A DNA stretch of 64,000 bases from NCBI GenBank assembly GCA_041695085.1, contig JBGFRO010000037.1:104832-168831 (forward strand), read 5' to 3'. Each line of letters opens with the position of its first letter. The stretch's first letter is position 1. Positions 9,794 through 19,341 of the stretch are shown here, piece after piece. Source of the stretch: DYFT01 sp041695085 (GTDB lineage Bacteria; Bacteroidota; Ignavibacteria; UBA10030). The notes beneath the pieces are model-generated. The model ran no database searches. It was not told where the DNA came from and saw only the letters and a list, made by a program, of their open reading frames with translations. The position numbers were made by a program, and so were the translations under genes.

Positions 9794-10513
9794 ATGCGGC
9801 GATTCCCCGCCGTGCTGGTTCTTCTGACGTTTGTGCAAGGGATTGCGGCAGCGCAATCATCCGACTGGAGCCTCACGCTCGGGTTGCGAGGCAGCTATAC
9901 AACGACATCGAAGATCTTCTACGATCCAGACTCCCCTTCCCCCGAGATCCGAAGCGAACACAACGTTTTGGACAATATCTACGGCGGCGGTTTCGAAATC
10001 CGGTTCCAGGCCCTCTCCAAACCCTACTTCCTCGCTCTTACAGTTGAATATCTCTCTAAACTGCACGAAGGCAACCAGATCGTTGCTCTCAGTCGTCCGC
10101 CGCGATCGATGCCGGTGCAGGATGGATTCCGGGTTCTTCCGGTGGAATTAGGCTTGAATATGTTTATTCCGCTCGGCAGTGATCGGGTGCGACTTGCGAT
10201 GGGGGGCGGCGTCGGGGCGTATTTTGGAAAACGCATTTTGCGTATCGTCGATGTCGACGCGCGGCAATTGAAAAACGCTGTCGGATACGGCATTCACGTC
10301 GAGAGCAGCTTTGATTACCGGCTGCACGACCGTCTGTGGCTTCGTGCGGAGATGCGGTTTCGGGATCCAGAGATCGTAACCGAAAGCCAGTATACAGCGA
10401 CATCCACACAATACCACGGCATACTCGTGAGCTTTCCGCGCGATCCCTTCAAGACCAAGATCAATGTAAACGGTCTGACTCTCGGCTTGGGAATTGTCGG
10501 CGGGTTGTTTTGA
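9794..10513 (+). CDS. Predicted outer-membrane beta-barrel protein
   Basis: A 239-aa protein of unknown function. It has a Sec signal peptide ending around IAAAQ and then alternating hydrophobic/polar strands with Gly-rich turns (LGLRGSYTTT, MGGGVGAYFG, LTLGLGIVGGLF), ending in phenylalanine as outer-membrane barrels do. It lies 15 bases after the foldase gene and is probably co-transcribed. A porin or small surface barrel is the likely class; no specific family recognised. Confidence 0.7.
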   Translation: MRRFPAVLVLLTFVQGIAAAQSSDWSLTLGLRGSYTTTSKIFYDPDSPSPEIRSEHNVLDNIYGGGFEIRFQALSKPYFLALTVEYLSKLHEGNQIVALSRPPRSMPVQDGFRVLPVELGLNMFIPLGSDRVRLAMGGGVGAYFGKRILRIVDVDARQLKNAVGYGIHVESSFDYRLHDRLWLRAEMRFRDPEIVTESQYTATSTQYHGILVSFPRDPFKTKINVNGLTLGLGIVGGLF

Positions 10514-10636
10514 CACTGAGTTTATCGCCAAAAAGCGAATTACGAAGGCAATCCTCTGCCTTTGTTCTTTCGCTTTTTTTGTTTAGAATCGTTTACCATC
10601 GCCAGCGACACATGCATTGAGCGCGATGAATCGAAA

Positions 10637-11197
10637 ATGGAGACACATCCCCACAAGAAGAACCTGATCTACTTAGCCGGCTTTATGGGTAGCGGCAAAA
10701 GCACCATCGGTCCCATTCTTGCTAATACGCTCGGCTATGAATTCGTCGACATCGATAAGTTGATCGAAGCGCGGGCGGAGCAACGAATTGTCGATATCTT
10801 TGCCACGGCAGGGGAGCAGATGTTCCGGGAACTCGAACGAAGCACGCTGCAGCAAGTCTCCACACGCGACCACTGCGTCGTCTCCCTTGGGGGCGGGACG
10901 ATTGCGAGCGACGAGAATTTCCGGCTCATCCGGGAGAGTGGCATCATCGTCTACCTCCAACTGTCGCCTGAAGAAATCCTTAAACGTCTCCATTTCAAAA
11001 CAGACCGCCCGATGCTCAAGAACGCGGGTGGCGAGCAGCTTCGACCGGAAGAGCTCCGGGAACGGATTGAAGAACTCCTGCGACGACGGGAGGAGTTCTA
11101 CGCGAGAGCCGATATCGTCGTGCAAACCGACAATAAACGCGTGGGGACGACGGTGGACGAGATTGTCCAAAAGTTGTGCGGATACGTTAAGGACTAA
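10637..11197 (+). CDS. aroK: Shikimate kinase
   Basis: Phosphorylates shikimate at the 3-position in aromatic amino acid synthesis. P-loop GFMGSGKST at about residues 15-23, the shikimate-contacting FVDIDKLIE and FRELER blocks, the GGGTI loop, and the LID region KTDRPML. 186 aa is usual. The frame is open further upstream, but the ATG at 10637 (METHPHKK) puts the P-loop at the normal distance from the N-terminus. aroB follows 51 bases later, making an aroKB unit. Confidence 0.96.
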   Translation: METHPHKKNLIYLAGFMGSGKSTIGPILANTLGYEFVDIDKLIEARAEQRIVDIFATAGEQMFRELERSTLQQVSTRDHCVVSLGGGTIASDENFRLIRESGIIVYLQLSPEEILKRLHFKTDRPMLKNAGGEQLRPEELRERIEELLRRREEFYARADIVVQTDNKRVGTTVDEIVQKLCGYVKD

Positions 11198-11248
11198 CCC
11201 GATCGAAACGTTGATTCATTCACGTCATTCATTCCGAGGGGCCTACTT

Positions 11249-12364
11249 TTGATCTACCGGCATGTTGATGTTGCTTTGGGTGAGAGAAGCTATCCCATCT
11301 ACATTGGCGAGAACATGGGTGCATCATTCGCGCCTACGTGCGAGCAACACGGTCTGCCGAAACGAACCGTCGTCATCACCGACTCACATGTTGCTCGACT
11401 GCACTTGCAGCCTCTCCTTAAGAATCTCAAGCACTTTCAGTTCCAACCGCTTCCCATCGTCGTCCCTGCAGGCGAGCGGCAGAAATCGCTTCGGCGCGCA
11501 GAATCGATCTACACCGAAATGCTGAAACACAACATAGGCAGGCGGTCCGCCGTTATGGCGTTGGGTGGTGGAGTCATTGGGGATCTTGCCGGATTTGTTG
11601 CAGCAACCTACCAGCGCGGGGTGTCGCTTGTTCAGGTCCCCACGACCCTCCTTGCACAGGTTGATAGCTCCATTGGAGGGAAGGTGGGGGTGAATCACCC
11701 GCTCGGTAAGAACATGATCGGTGCTTTCTACCAGCCGAAATTTGTGTGGACCGACCTTGAAACGCTCCGCACTCTCCCCGATCGCGAGGTGATGTGCGGA
11801 TTAGGAGAGGTGATCAAATACGGCATCATCCTGGATCGTGAACTCTTCTATTTTCTCGAAGACCGGCTGGAGAAGATGCTTGCACTGGATGGAGAATCGC
11901 TCCTCCGCGTGCAAGCGAGATGTTCAGAACTCAAAGCGGACATCACATCGAGAGATGAGCGAGAGGCAGGCTTGCGCGTCATCCTGAATTTCGGCCATAC
12001 GGTGGGGCATGCGCTGGAAGCAGCGGGTCGTTACACGACCTTGAAGCACGGTGAAGCCGTGCTGCTCGGTATGATCGCAGAGAGCTTCCTCGCAACAGAG
12101 CTCGGTCTCTTACCTCGCGAAGAGCATGAACGCATCGTTGCTCTTATCCGCCGCGTGCCCATGCGGGCATCTCTCCGTTCGCTCCGACCTTCCGAAGTGA
12201 TTGCATTTATGGTGCACGACAAAAAATCGGTCGAGGGGAAAAACCGCTTTGTGCTTCCCACCCACATCGGCGATGTACAAGTGGTGGAGAATGTTGAACA
12301 CTCGCACCTGCGGTCAGCACTTGCCACCCTCTTCCGCCTCGCTCCTTCTCCGAAGCGCCGATAA
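11249..12364 (+). CDS. aroB: 3-Dehydroquinate synthase
   Basis: Converts DAHP to 3-dehydroquinate, an NAD- and metal-dependent step of the shikimate pathway. Signature blocks are ALGGGVIGDLAGFVAATYQR, PTTLLAQVDSSIGGK, the metal-binding glutamate in GLGEVIKYG and the histidines in NFGHTVGHALE and KHGEAV. 371 aa. The start appears to be TTG at 11249, with GAGGGG nine bases upstream. The lipoprotein gene begins three bases after the stop. Confidence 0.96.
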   Translation: MIYRHVDVALGERSYPIYIGENMGASFAPTCEQHGLPKRTVVITDSHVARLHLQPLLKNLKHFQFQPLPIVVPAGERQKSLRRAESIYTEMLKHNIGRRSAVMALGGGVIGDLAGFVAATYQRGVSLVQVPTTLLAQVDSSIGGKVGVNHPLGKNMIGAFYQPKFVWTDLETLRTLPDREVMCGLGEVIKYGIILDRELFYFLEDRLEKMLALDGESLLRVQARCSELKADITSRDEREAGLRVILNFGHTVGHALEAAGRYTTLKHGEAVLLGMIAESFLATELGLLPREEHERIVALIRRVPMRASLRSLRPSEVIAFMVHDKKSVEGKNRFVLPTHIGDVQVVENVEHSHLRSALATLFRLAPSPKRR

Positions 12365-12367
12365 TCG

Positions 12368-13840
12368 ATGTCAACCAGACGCTTCGCTCTTGTGTTGTTG
12401 TGTTCGGTCCTCGTGCTCACAGGGTGTCAGCAGGAGTTGATCTTTCCACCCGATTATGACAATCTCCCGACCGTCGTCTATTCACAACACATACAGCCGC
12501 TGTTCCATCAGAAATGTGCAACGAGCGGCTGCCATACCGCGGCCAGCGCAATGGCAGGTCTGGTGCTTGATGAATGGGAGAGCGTTATGCGCGGATCGGA
12601 ACGTGGAGCTGTTGTGGTTCCTTTTCGATCCAAGAAAAGCCATCTCGTTTTTCACGTGAATCGCGACACACTCCGGGCACCAGTAGCTTTTCCTCCCATG
12701 CCCCCCGACAAGCCGCTTCGGGATGCAGAGGTCAAATTGTTGATGCGCTGGATCGATGAGGGTGCTCGCAACGACGCGGGGGAGGTTCCGTTTGCTGCCC
12801 CACGCGCGGGAAAACTGTATGTGACGAATCAGGCAGATGACGAGATTGCGGTGATCGACCTTGAATCGCATCTCCTGATCAGAATGGTGCCTGTGGGAAA
12901 TCTCGATAATGCTTCCACTCCACCTGAAGCCCCACATAACGTCGTGGTCGATCCACAAGGGCTCTATTACTACGTGAACCTCATCGTCGCAGGGGAAATC
13001 TGGAAATTCCGCGTAAGTGACGAAAGCTTCGTGGGTCGGTTAGCGTTAGGTGCACGACGTTCACCAGCGCAAATCGCGCTCAGTCCTGACGGACGAACGG
13101 GTTATGTCTCCAACTTCGATCTCACCGGCACACATCGCGGGATACAGGTTTTCGATACGCAGAGAATGGAAATGGTGGGAGAAGTATCTGACCAACGAAT
13201 ACGAGCGACACACGGTGTCCAGTTGACGCGCGATGAACGGTTTCTCTGGACGACCAATGAACAGTCTGATAACATGGCCATCATCGATGTTGGCACTCGC
13301 TCTGTGGTGGAAATCGTCAAGGTCGATTCCTCCGTTCCCGATCTTCCCCTTGGACCTCCCCGGTTTGGTCCCTATCAGGGTGTGTTTTCGCCGGACGGAG
13401 AGCGTTTCTACGTCACATGCCGCGTCTCCAATGAAGTGCGCGTCTTTCACGTACCGACGCGCACGTTGTTGAAGGTGATACCGGTCGGTTCTCATCCGCT
13501 CATTCCCGATATTACACCGGACGGCCGGTATCTCTACGTTCCGAATCGAGGCGCGGGTGCATCCCCCTCGCGATCCGTCTCGGTCATTCGCACGTCGGAT
13601 TTGACGGAGGCGACGCGGATCGAAAACGTCGGCGTCGAGCCGCATGGTGTTGCAGTTTCAAAAGACGGAAAGTATGCGTATGTTGCCTGCGAAAATGTGA
13701 ACAGTCCGGACGCGCCTCACCACCCCGTGATCGGACTGAAGACGCCAGGCATCGTCGCCGTCATCGATGTATCAACGAACCGCGTCGTCAAACGCATCGA
13801 GGTTGGAGCGTTTGCTGCAGGCATTGCCATTACACCCTGA
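12368..13840 (+). CDS. Lipoprotein with CX4CH c-type cytochrome-like domain and beta-propeller
   Basis: A 490-aa lipoprotein: signal peptide with LTGC lipobox, then a short domain of the planctomycete-type cytochrome class (IQPLFHQKCATSGCH, later MPPDKPL and LLMRWIDEGA), then a YVTN/YncE-like seven-bladed propeller from about residue 150 (LYVTNQADDEIAVID and similar repeats). The haem motif is CATSGCH, that is C-x4-C-H rather than the usual CxxCH. It probably faces the periplasm or surface and may transfer electrons or act as a structural protein. It follows aroB directly but is unrelated in function. Confidence 0.8.
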   Translation: MSTRRFALVLLCSVLVLTGCQQELIFPPDYDNLPTVVYSQHIQPLFHQKCATSGCHTAASAMAGLVLDEWESVMRGSERGAVVVPFRSKKSHLVFHVNRDTLRAPVAFPPMPPDKPLRDAEVKLLMRWIDEGARNDAGEVPFAAPRAGKLYVTNQADDEIAVIDLESHLLIRMVPVGNLDNASTPPEAPHNVVVDPQGLYYYVNLIVAGEIWKFRVSDESFVGRLALGARRSPAQIALSPDGRTGYVSNFDLTGTHRGIQVFDTQRMEMVGEVSDQRIRATHGVQLTRDERFLWTTNEQSDNMAIIDVGTRSVVEIVKVDSSVPDLPLGPPRFGPYQGVFSPDGERFYVTCRVSNEVRVFHVPTRTLLKVIPVGSHPLIPDITPDGRYLYVPNRGAGASPSRSVSVIRTSDLTEATRIENVGVEPHGVAVSKDGKYAYVACENVNSPDAPHHPVIGLKTPGIVAVIDVSTNRVVKRIEVGAFAAGIAITP

Positions 13841-13874
13841 ATCCATCACAACACGCCATAATGGGAGGGAGCAG

Positions 13875-15491
13875 ATGAGATCATTTGCTATCGTCATTCA
13901 CCTTCTTTTTTGCAGCGTTGCCGCAGCACAGTTCAGTCAGAATATGGAGTTCCTGGGAAACAAGAACGACTATGCATCCACGGGTACCTACTCAGCATGT
14001 TGGGGATATGTTGCTCCTGATGGCCGCGAGTACGCTCTGCTCGGTTGTCAAACCGGTACGTCGATCATCGACATTACTGATGCACCGAATCTGCGCGAGG
14101 TGAGCTTTATTCCCGGCCCAAACTCCAGGTGGAGGGAAATGAAAACGTATCGCCATTATGCATACGTAGTCACGGAAAACGAATCGAACCAACCCGGTGG
14201 CGGAATTCAGATCATTGATCTCTTCAACCTTCCTCATTCGGCAGCTTTGGTGAAGACGTACGTCTGGACCGATACGTTGAACGGCGTTCCGACCTTCTTT
14301 CCTCGCGTTCATTCGGTGAGCGTGAGCGGCAACTATCTCTATCTTAACGGAGGGAACTATAACGGGATTCGGATTCTTGACCTCCGCGATCCTGTCAATC
14401 CGGTCAAGGCGGGCGTGTATGTCGGTCCCTACATTCACGATTCACACATTCGCAATGACACGATCTTCGCCTCTGCAATCAATGCGGGAGGCGGACTTGA
14501 TATCATTGATGCGCGCAACAAATCGAATCCTCAACGAATCAAGCTCATTCAATACGCCGGATCCGGCACACACAACGCGTGGACTACGTGGGATCGGAAT
14601 TTTCTTGCAACGACGGACGAGATCGGCTCGACACCCAAAACATTGAAAATCTGGGACATCCGCAATCTTCAAAATCCGACGAAAGTCGCCGAGGTAGTGG
14701 TCGACACGGCAATCGTTCATAACGTCTTCATCAAAGGCACGCTTGCTTACGTTGCCTGGTATCGGGCAGGATTGAGAGTTGTCGATCTCTCCAATCCGCA
14801 CTCCCCACAAATCGTCGGCTTCTACGATACGTATCCCGCCAACAACGGTGCATCGTACAGCGGTGCGTGGGGAGCGGACCCGTATTTCCCTTCCGGCAAG
14901 GTGATTATTTCCGATATGCAAACCGGTCTGTACGTCGTTCGCTACACGGGTGACAGACGCGGCATGGTGACGGGAACCGTGCGTAGCGCGAGCGGCAGTG
15001 AAACCATTTCAAATGCGTTGCTCCATTTCACGGATGCCGCCATTACACGTTGGACTGGCTCGAACGGGCAGTATCTCTTCGGCTATGCGCCCGGGACCTA
15101 TAAGGTGAAAATCGAGGCACCGGGCTACCAATCAAGAGAAGCAACCATTATCATTTCCCAAGGGGCCATCCAGACATTCGACTTTACACTCTCCCCGCTC
15201 ACGTCGGCGGAGGAAGATCCCTCTCCACGCGGATTCGTGCTTCATCAAAACTTTCCCAATCCTTTCAATCCCGTCACGACGATTTCGTTCTCTCTCCCGC
15301 AAGAGGAACACGTCCGAATCGAAGTGCTTAACGTGTTGGGTGAACAAGTCCGTATTCTTGTAGATGGAAGGTACGATGCTGCTCATCATTTGGTCACATT
15401 CGATGGCAGCGGTTTGCCGTCTGGGGTTTATTTGTATCGTCTGAGTAGCGGGTCGGCGCGCGATCTCAAGAAGATGGTGCTTATGAAATAA
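13875..15491 (+). CDS. Choice-of-anchor-B family protein with T9SS tail (copy 1)
   Basis: Secreted protein, 538 aa: signal peptide (to VAAAQ), a long LVIVD-repeat propeller of the choice-of-anchor-B class (GTSIIDITDAPNLREVSFI, GSGTHNAWTTWDRNFLATT), a carboxypeptidase-regulatory-like beta-sandwich (GMVTGTVRSASG) and a type IX sorting domain starting HQNFPNPFNPVTTISFSLP and ending MVLMK. Start ATG 13875 has a strong GGGAGGGAG ribosome site. The next gene is a clear paralogue. Function unknown; likely surface attached after T9SS export. Confidence 0.88.
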   Translation: MRSFAIVIHLLFCSVAAAQFSQNMEFLGNKNDYASTGTYSACWGYVAPDGREYALLGCQTGTSIIDITDAPNLREVSFIPGPNSRWREMKTYRHYAYVVTENESNQPGGGIQIIDLFNLPHSAALVKTYVWTDTLNGVPTFFPRVHSVSVSGNYLYLNGGNYNGIRILDLRDPVNPVKAGVYVGPYIHDSHIRNDTIFASAINAGGGLDIIDARNKSNPQRIKLIQYAGSGTHNAWTTWDRNFLATTDEIGSTPKTLKIWDIRNLQNPTKVAEVVVDTAIVHNVFIKGTLAYVAWYRAGLRVVDLSNPHSPQIVGFYDTYPANNGASYSGAWGADPYFPSGKVIISDMQTGLYVVRYTGDRRGMVTGTVRSASGSETISNALLHFTDAAITRWTGSNGQYLFGYAPGTYKVKIEAPGYQSREATIIISQGAIQTFDFTLSPLTSAEEDPSPRGFVLHQNFPNPFNPVTTISFSLPQEEHVRIEVLNVLGEQVRILVDGRYDAAHHLVTFDGSGLPSGVYLYRLSSGSARDLKKMVLMK

Positions 15492-15606
15492 GGACATGTG
15501 ATCCCTGTTCACTGAGAAATCTGAGGAGCAGTTGTGTACGCCTTCTAAATACTCCCTCTTCGTACACCGCGTAGCGTTGGATACTGGGAGAGGTGCTCGC
15601 CTGCTC

Positions 15607-17217
15607 ATGTCCTTTCTTCTCCTGCTGATCTTAATGTGCTCGAATGCGATTGGACAAACGAGTCAGAGCGTCCAACTGCTCGGCAACTATCAAGGCCATA
15701 AAGAGCGAAATCCTCAAGGAACGTATTACTCTTCCGTCTGGGGATACTACGATGCAGATGGACGAGAGTACGCGTTCCTCGGTTGCTTCCGCGGCACGGC
15801 GATTGTGGATCTCACGTACCTACCGGACTCTCTCCACGAAGTTGCATTTATTCCGGGTCCTGTTGCATCCTACAGCTATCGCGAGTTCAAAACGTATCTT
15901 CATTATCTCTACATCGTGAGCGAGGGAGGAGAGGGTGTGCAAATCGTCGATCTTTCCGGATTGCCGAACTCCGTCCGCTTCGTGGGGTCGTTTACCTATC
16001 CGGGCTACACGCGCACGCACACGATTGGGGAATCGGACGGGTACCTCTACTTGAACGGCGGCAATGCAACGCCGGTGGGTGGGACGGCAATCGTCAGCGT
16101 CCGTACGCCCGAGCAACCCGAGTTAGTGGGTGCGTTCAACGGACATTACGTACATGATACCTATGCGCGCGGAGATCGACTCTACGCCGCCGGCATTTAT
16201 GGTCAAGGTCTGACGATTCTCAACATCGCCAACAAGCAAGCACCAACGGTTCTCAAGACGATCACCTATCCCGGTGCAGGAACACACAACGCCTGGACGA
16301 CCGATGATGGCGCGTATGTGCTCACGACGGACGAGATCGGCTTCACTCCCAAGACACTGAAGATTTGGGACGTGCGGGACGTGCAGAACACCTCCCAAGT
16401 CGCGGAATGGAATCCACGACCGGCCGAAACAATCCACAACGTTTGCGTGAAAGGTGACTTTGCGTACGTGGCCTACTATAAAGCCGGCTTTCTCGTTGCA
16501 GATATCTCGAACCGTACAGGTCCGACGCTTGCCGGTTACTACGATACATATCCGTCAACAAGCAGCGCGCTCTACGACGGTGCGTGGGGAGTCTATCCCT
16601 ACCTTCCTTCCGGACGCATTCTCGTCTCCGATATGCAAACCGGATTGTATGTGTTCCGGTTCGATGCTCAACAAATCGGCAGAATCGAAGGTCGCATTAC
16701 GGATGCGGCGACCGGAACGCCCATTCAGAATGCCCTCATGCGAATTCAAGAAACAGGACAAACGCGTTGGACGAATTCCTCGGGCAAATTCATGTGGGGA
16801 TACGCGGTCGGCACCTTCAACCTTTCAGTCGAAAAAAACGGCTATCAGACAAGAACTCTCTCTGCCATAATTGTCCGTGATCAGACTGTTACCATGAACG
16901 TCGCTCTGATCCCCGCTGCTCCGACAGATGCTGATGACAACAACAATGTTCCAGCTGAATTCTCCCTTCATCAAAACTTTCCCAATCCCTTCAACCCCTC
17001 CACGACTATTCTGTTTGATCTGCCGACAACAGCACGGGCGGAACTCGTCGTGGTCGATGTGCTCGGTCGTGAACATGCTCGACTTGTGGATGGGGTCCTT
17101 TCCAACGGACGACACCGGGTGCAGTTTGCTCTGCCCGGTCTTCCTTCCGGCGTCTATTTCTCGATATTGCGAGTAGACGGACGCTTCCTCTCTCGTTCCA
17201 TGCTCATGGTGAAGTAA
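15607..17217 (+). CDS. Choice-of-anchor-B family protein with T9SS tail (copy 2)
   Basis: Tandem paralogue of the preceding gene with the same domain order: signal peptide, LVIVD propeller (GTHNAWTTDDGAYVLTTDE), beta-sandwich linker (GRIEGRITDAATG) and T9SS domain (HQNFPNPFNPSTTILFDL, ending MLMVK). About 535 aa from ATG 15607. An alternative TTG at 15532 follows GAGGAG very closely and would add a charged n-region to the signal peptide; the start is therefore uncertain. The two copies are clearly diverged, so the duplication is not recent. Confidence 0.86.
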   Translation: MSFLLLLILMCSNAIGQTSQSVQLLGNYQGHKERNPQGTYYSSVWGYYDADGREYAFLGCFRGTAIVDLTYLPDSLHEVAFIPGPVASYSYREFKTYLHYLYIVSEGGEGVQIVDLSGLPNSVRFVGSFTYPGYTRTHTIGESDGYLYLNGGNATPVGGTAIVSVRTPEQPELVGAFNGHYVHDTYARGDRLYAAGIYGQGLTILNIANKQAPTVLKTITYPGAGTHNAWTTDDGAYVLTTDEIGFTPKTLKIWDVRDVQNTSQVAEWNPRPAETIHNVCVKGDFAYVAYYKAGFLVADISNRTGPTLAGYYDTYPSTSSALYDGAWGVYPYLPSGRILVSDMQTGLYVFRFDAQQIGRIEGRITDAATGTPIQNALMRIQETGQTRWTNSSGKFMWGYAVGTFNLSVEKNGYQTRTLSAIIVRDQTVTMNVALIPAAPTDADDNNNVPAEFSLHQNFPNPFNPSTTILFDLPTTARAELVVVDVLGREHARLVDGVLSNGRHRVQFALPGLPSGVYFSILRVDGRFLSRSMLMVK

Positions 17218-17224
17218 TCCTTCC

Positions 17225-19330
17225 ATGTCGCACTTCATCGGCTCCATCTCTGCAATTGTGGCGCTGTTCTTGGTGACACTTCCTCTCTCCGCACAACCGT
17301 TTCAGCAGTTGCTGTTCCCCGGTCTGATTGTGGGGAAGGAGGGACCGCTTGAGAACTCCTTCACCGGCGGCATCGAGACTCCTGTTTTCCAAATGCTTGA
17401 TTTCGACGGTGATGGCAAGCAGGACCTTTTCATTCTTGATCGCGATGGCCGACTTGCGTGGTACAAGGACGCAGGTACATCGGGTGTTCCGTCGTTTCGC
17501 CTAACCTCATTCCACTTCCAATCATTGAGTGTAGGATCGTGGTTTCGTTTTGTTGACATCGACGCCGATGGCGATCTTGATCTGTTCTGTAGCGGAACGG
17601 CACCGTCTACCGTTACATTCTACCGCAATAGAGGAAGTCAGGCACAACCGAATTTTCTCCTTGAAGTTGATGGAGTGAAAGATGTCAATAACAACGTCGT
17701 GCTGAGTGAAGAGATCAGCATTCCGACGTTTGCGGATATGGATGGCGATGGTGATCTCGATTTCTTCTCCGGTAATTCGGTGGGATCGATTTGGTATTAC
17801 GAAAATGTCGGGACACCTCAGGAGTTTCGTTTCCGGTTTGTCACACAACAATATCAGGGGATCGTCATCGTGGGTGCCGGAGGAGTCGCCGGGAAGGAGA
17901 ACGAGACGGGCTCGACGAGTATGTTGAGTGGGAATCGATTACACGGTGCGATGGCAATTTCGTTCGGCGATCTCGACGGTGATGGCGATCTGGACCTTGT
18001 GTGGGGAGACTTCTTCAACCGCAGTCTCTACAGGCTGCGGAACATAGGAAATCGCACTCATCCTCAACTTGTTCTTTCGGATTCTACCTATCCGAAAGAA
18101 TCCCCCGTCTTCACTTCCGGATTCAACATGCCCCAACTTGTCGACGTTGACCGCGACGGCAGGATCGATCTCCTGGTGGGCGTTCTCTATCCGGGCGAGT
18201 CGCGCGACAATTTCCTCTTTTACAGAAACACCGGCACCGCGGCTCAACACCATTTTGTCTTAGAGACGAAAAACTTGGTCCCGACTCTCGATGTTGGAGC
18301 CGCAAGTTCCCCCGTCTTTGCGGATGTGGACGGAGACGGAAAGCCTGACTTAGTTATCGGAAGCGAAACGGGGAGACTTGCCTACTATCGCCGCGTCTTT
18401 GCACGCGGATGGGTTTTTGAGCATGTCACCGATACGCTCGTGAGTCTTTCGGGATTGTTCAATGTTCGCCCTGCTTTTGGCGATCTCGATGGTGATGGCA
18501 AACCAGAGATGATTCTCGGCGATGCAAACGGGCGCTTGAGATTGTTCCGTGATCGGGGAGGGTACACTGAAGATACGAGCTTCACTCTCCGTACGTTCTC
18601 CTTCGGACAAAATGCAGCACCGGTACTTGCCGATGTAGATGGTGATGGAAGGTTCGATTTGTTTGTAGGAACCGGTGGAGGCAGACTCCATTACTTCAGC
18701 AATAAGGGGACCGCGGCGAACCCTGTTTTTGAGTTACAATCTGCATTTTTCGATTCCATCGATGTTGGGGACGATGCCGTTCCGACGTTTGCGGATCTTG
18801 ATGGCGATGGGGATCTCGATCTCATCATTGGTGCACGTGATGGTCGACTCTCTTATTATCAGAATCGAGGTACGCGAACGTCGTTCAGATTCGTCAAGGT
18901 GGAAGATCTCTTCGCGGGCGTTGCCCACGCCCCCCGATCCGCTCCGGCTTTTCTCGATGTTGACGACGATCAAGACCTCGATTTATTCCTTGGAAATATA
19001 AAAGGGGGATTGTATTTTTATCGCAACGAACGCGTTCCCCTCGCCGCACCGAGCGATCCGGCTTCCGTCGAGTTCGAGTTGCTTCAGAATTATCCGAATC
19101 CGTTCAATCCGATGACGACGATTGAGTTCCGGCTCGCGGTCGAGCTCGATGTCCGGATTTCAATCTACGATCTTCTCGGGCGTGAGGTCCGGAAGTTGGT
19201 GGAGGGAAGAAGGGGAGCCGGACTTCATCAGGTTCAATGGGACGCATCGGGTTATGCGGGTGGGTTGTATGTCGTTCGTCTCAGCGCGGGGGCGTTGATG
19301 CAGTCAAAGAAATTGATTTTCTTGAGATAA
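17225..19330 (+). CDS. FG-GAP/VCBS repeat protein with T9SS tail
   Basis: A 701-aa secreted protein seven bases after the previous gene. It has a signal peptide (to LSAQ), then about ten FG-GAP-type repeats with calcium-binding loops such as DFDGDGKQDLF, DIDADGDLDLF and DVDGDGKPDLV, and a T9SS domain (LQNYPNPFNPMTTIEFRL, ending KLIFLR). The repeats suggest an integrin-like beta-propeller that binds calcium. Role unknown; adhesion or surface scaffold is an inference. Confidence 0.88.
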   Translation: MSHFIGSISAIVALFLVTLPLSAQPFQQLLFPGLIVGKEGPLENSFTGGIETPVFQMLDFDGDGKQDLFILDRDGRLAWYKDAGTSGVPSFRLTSFHFQSLSVGSWFRFVDIDADGDLDLFCSGTAPSTVTFYRNRGSQAQPNFLLEVDGVKDVNNNVVLSEEISIPTFADMDGDGDLDFFSGNSVGSIWYYENVGTPQEFRFRFVTQQYQGIVIVGAGGVAGKENETGSTSMLSGNRLHGAMAISFGDLDGDGDLDLVWGDFFNRSLYRLRNIGNRTHPQLVLSDSTYPKESPVFTSGFNMPQLVDVDRDGRIDLLVGVLYPGESRDNFLFYRNTGTAAQHHFVLETKNLVPTLDVGAASSPVFADVDGDGKPDLVIGSETGRLAYYRRVFARGWVFEHVTDTLVSLSGLFNVRPAFGDLDGDGKPEMILGDANGRLRLFRDRGGYTEDTSFTLRTFSFGQNAAPVLADVDGDGRFDLFVGTGGGRLHYFSNKGTAANPVFELQSAFFDSIDVGDDAVPTFADLDGDGDLDLIIGARDGRLSYYQNRGTRTSFRFVKVEDLFAGVAHAPRSAPAFLDVDDDQDLDLFLGNIKGGLYFYRNERVPLAAPSDPASVEFELLQNYPNPFNPMTTIEFRLAVELDVRISIYDLLGREVRKLVEGRRGAGLHQVQWDASGYAGGLYVVRLSAGALMQSKKLIFLR

Positions 19331-19341
19331 AGGAAAAATTG

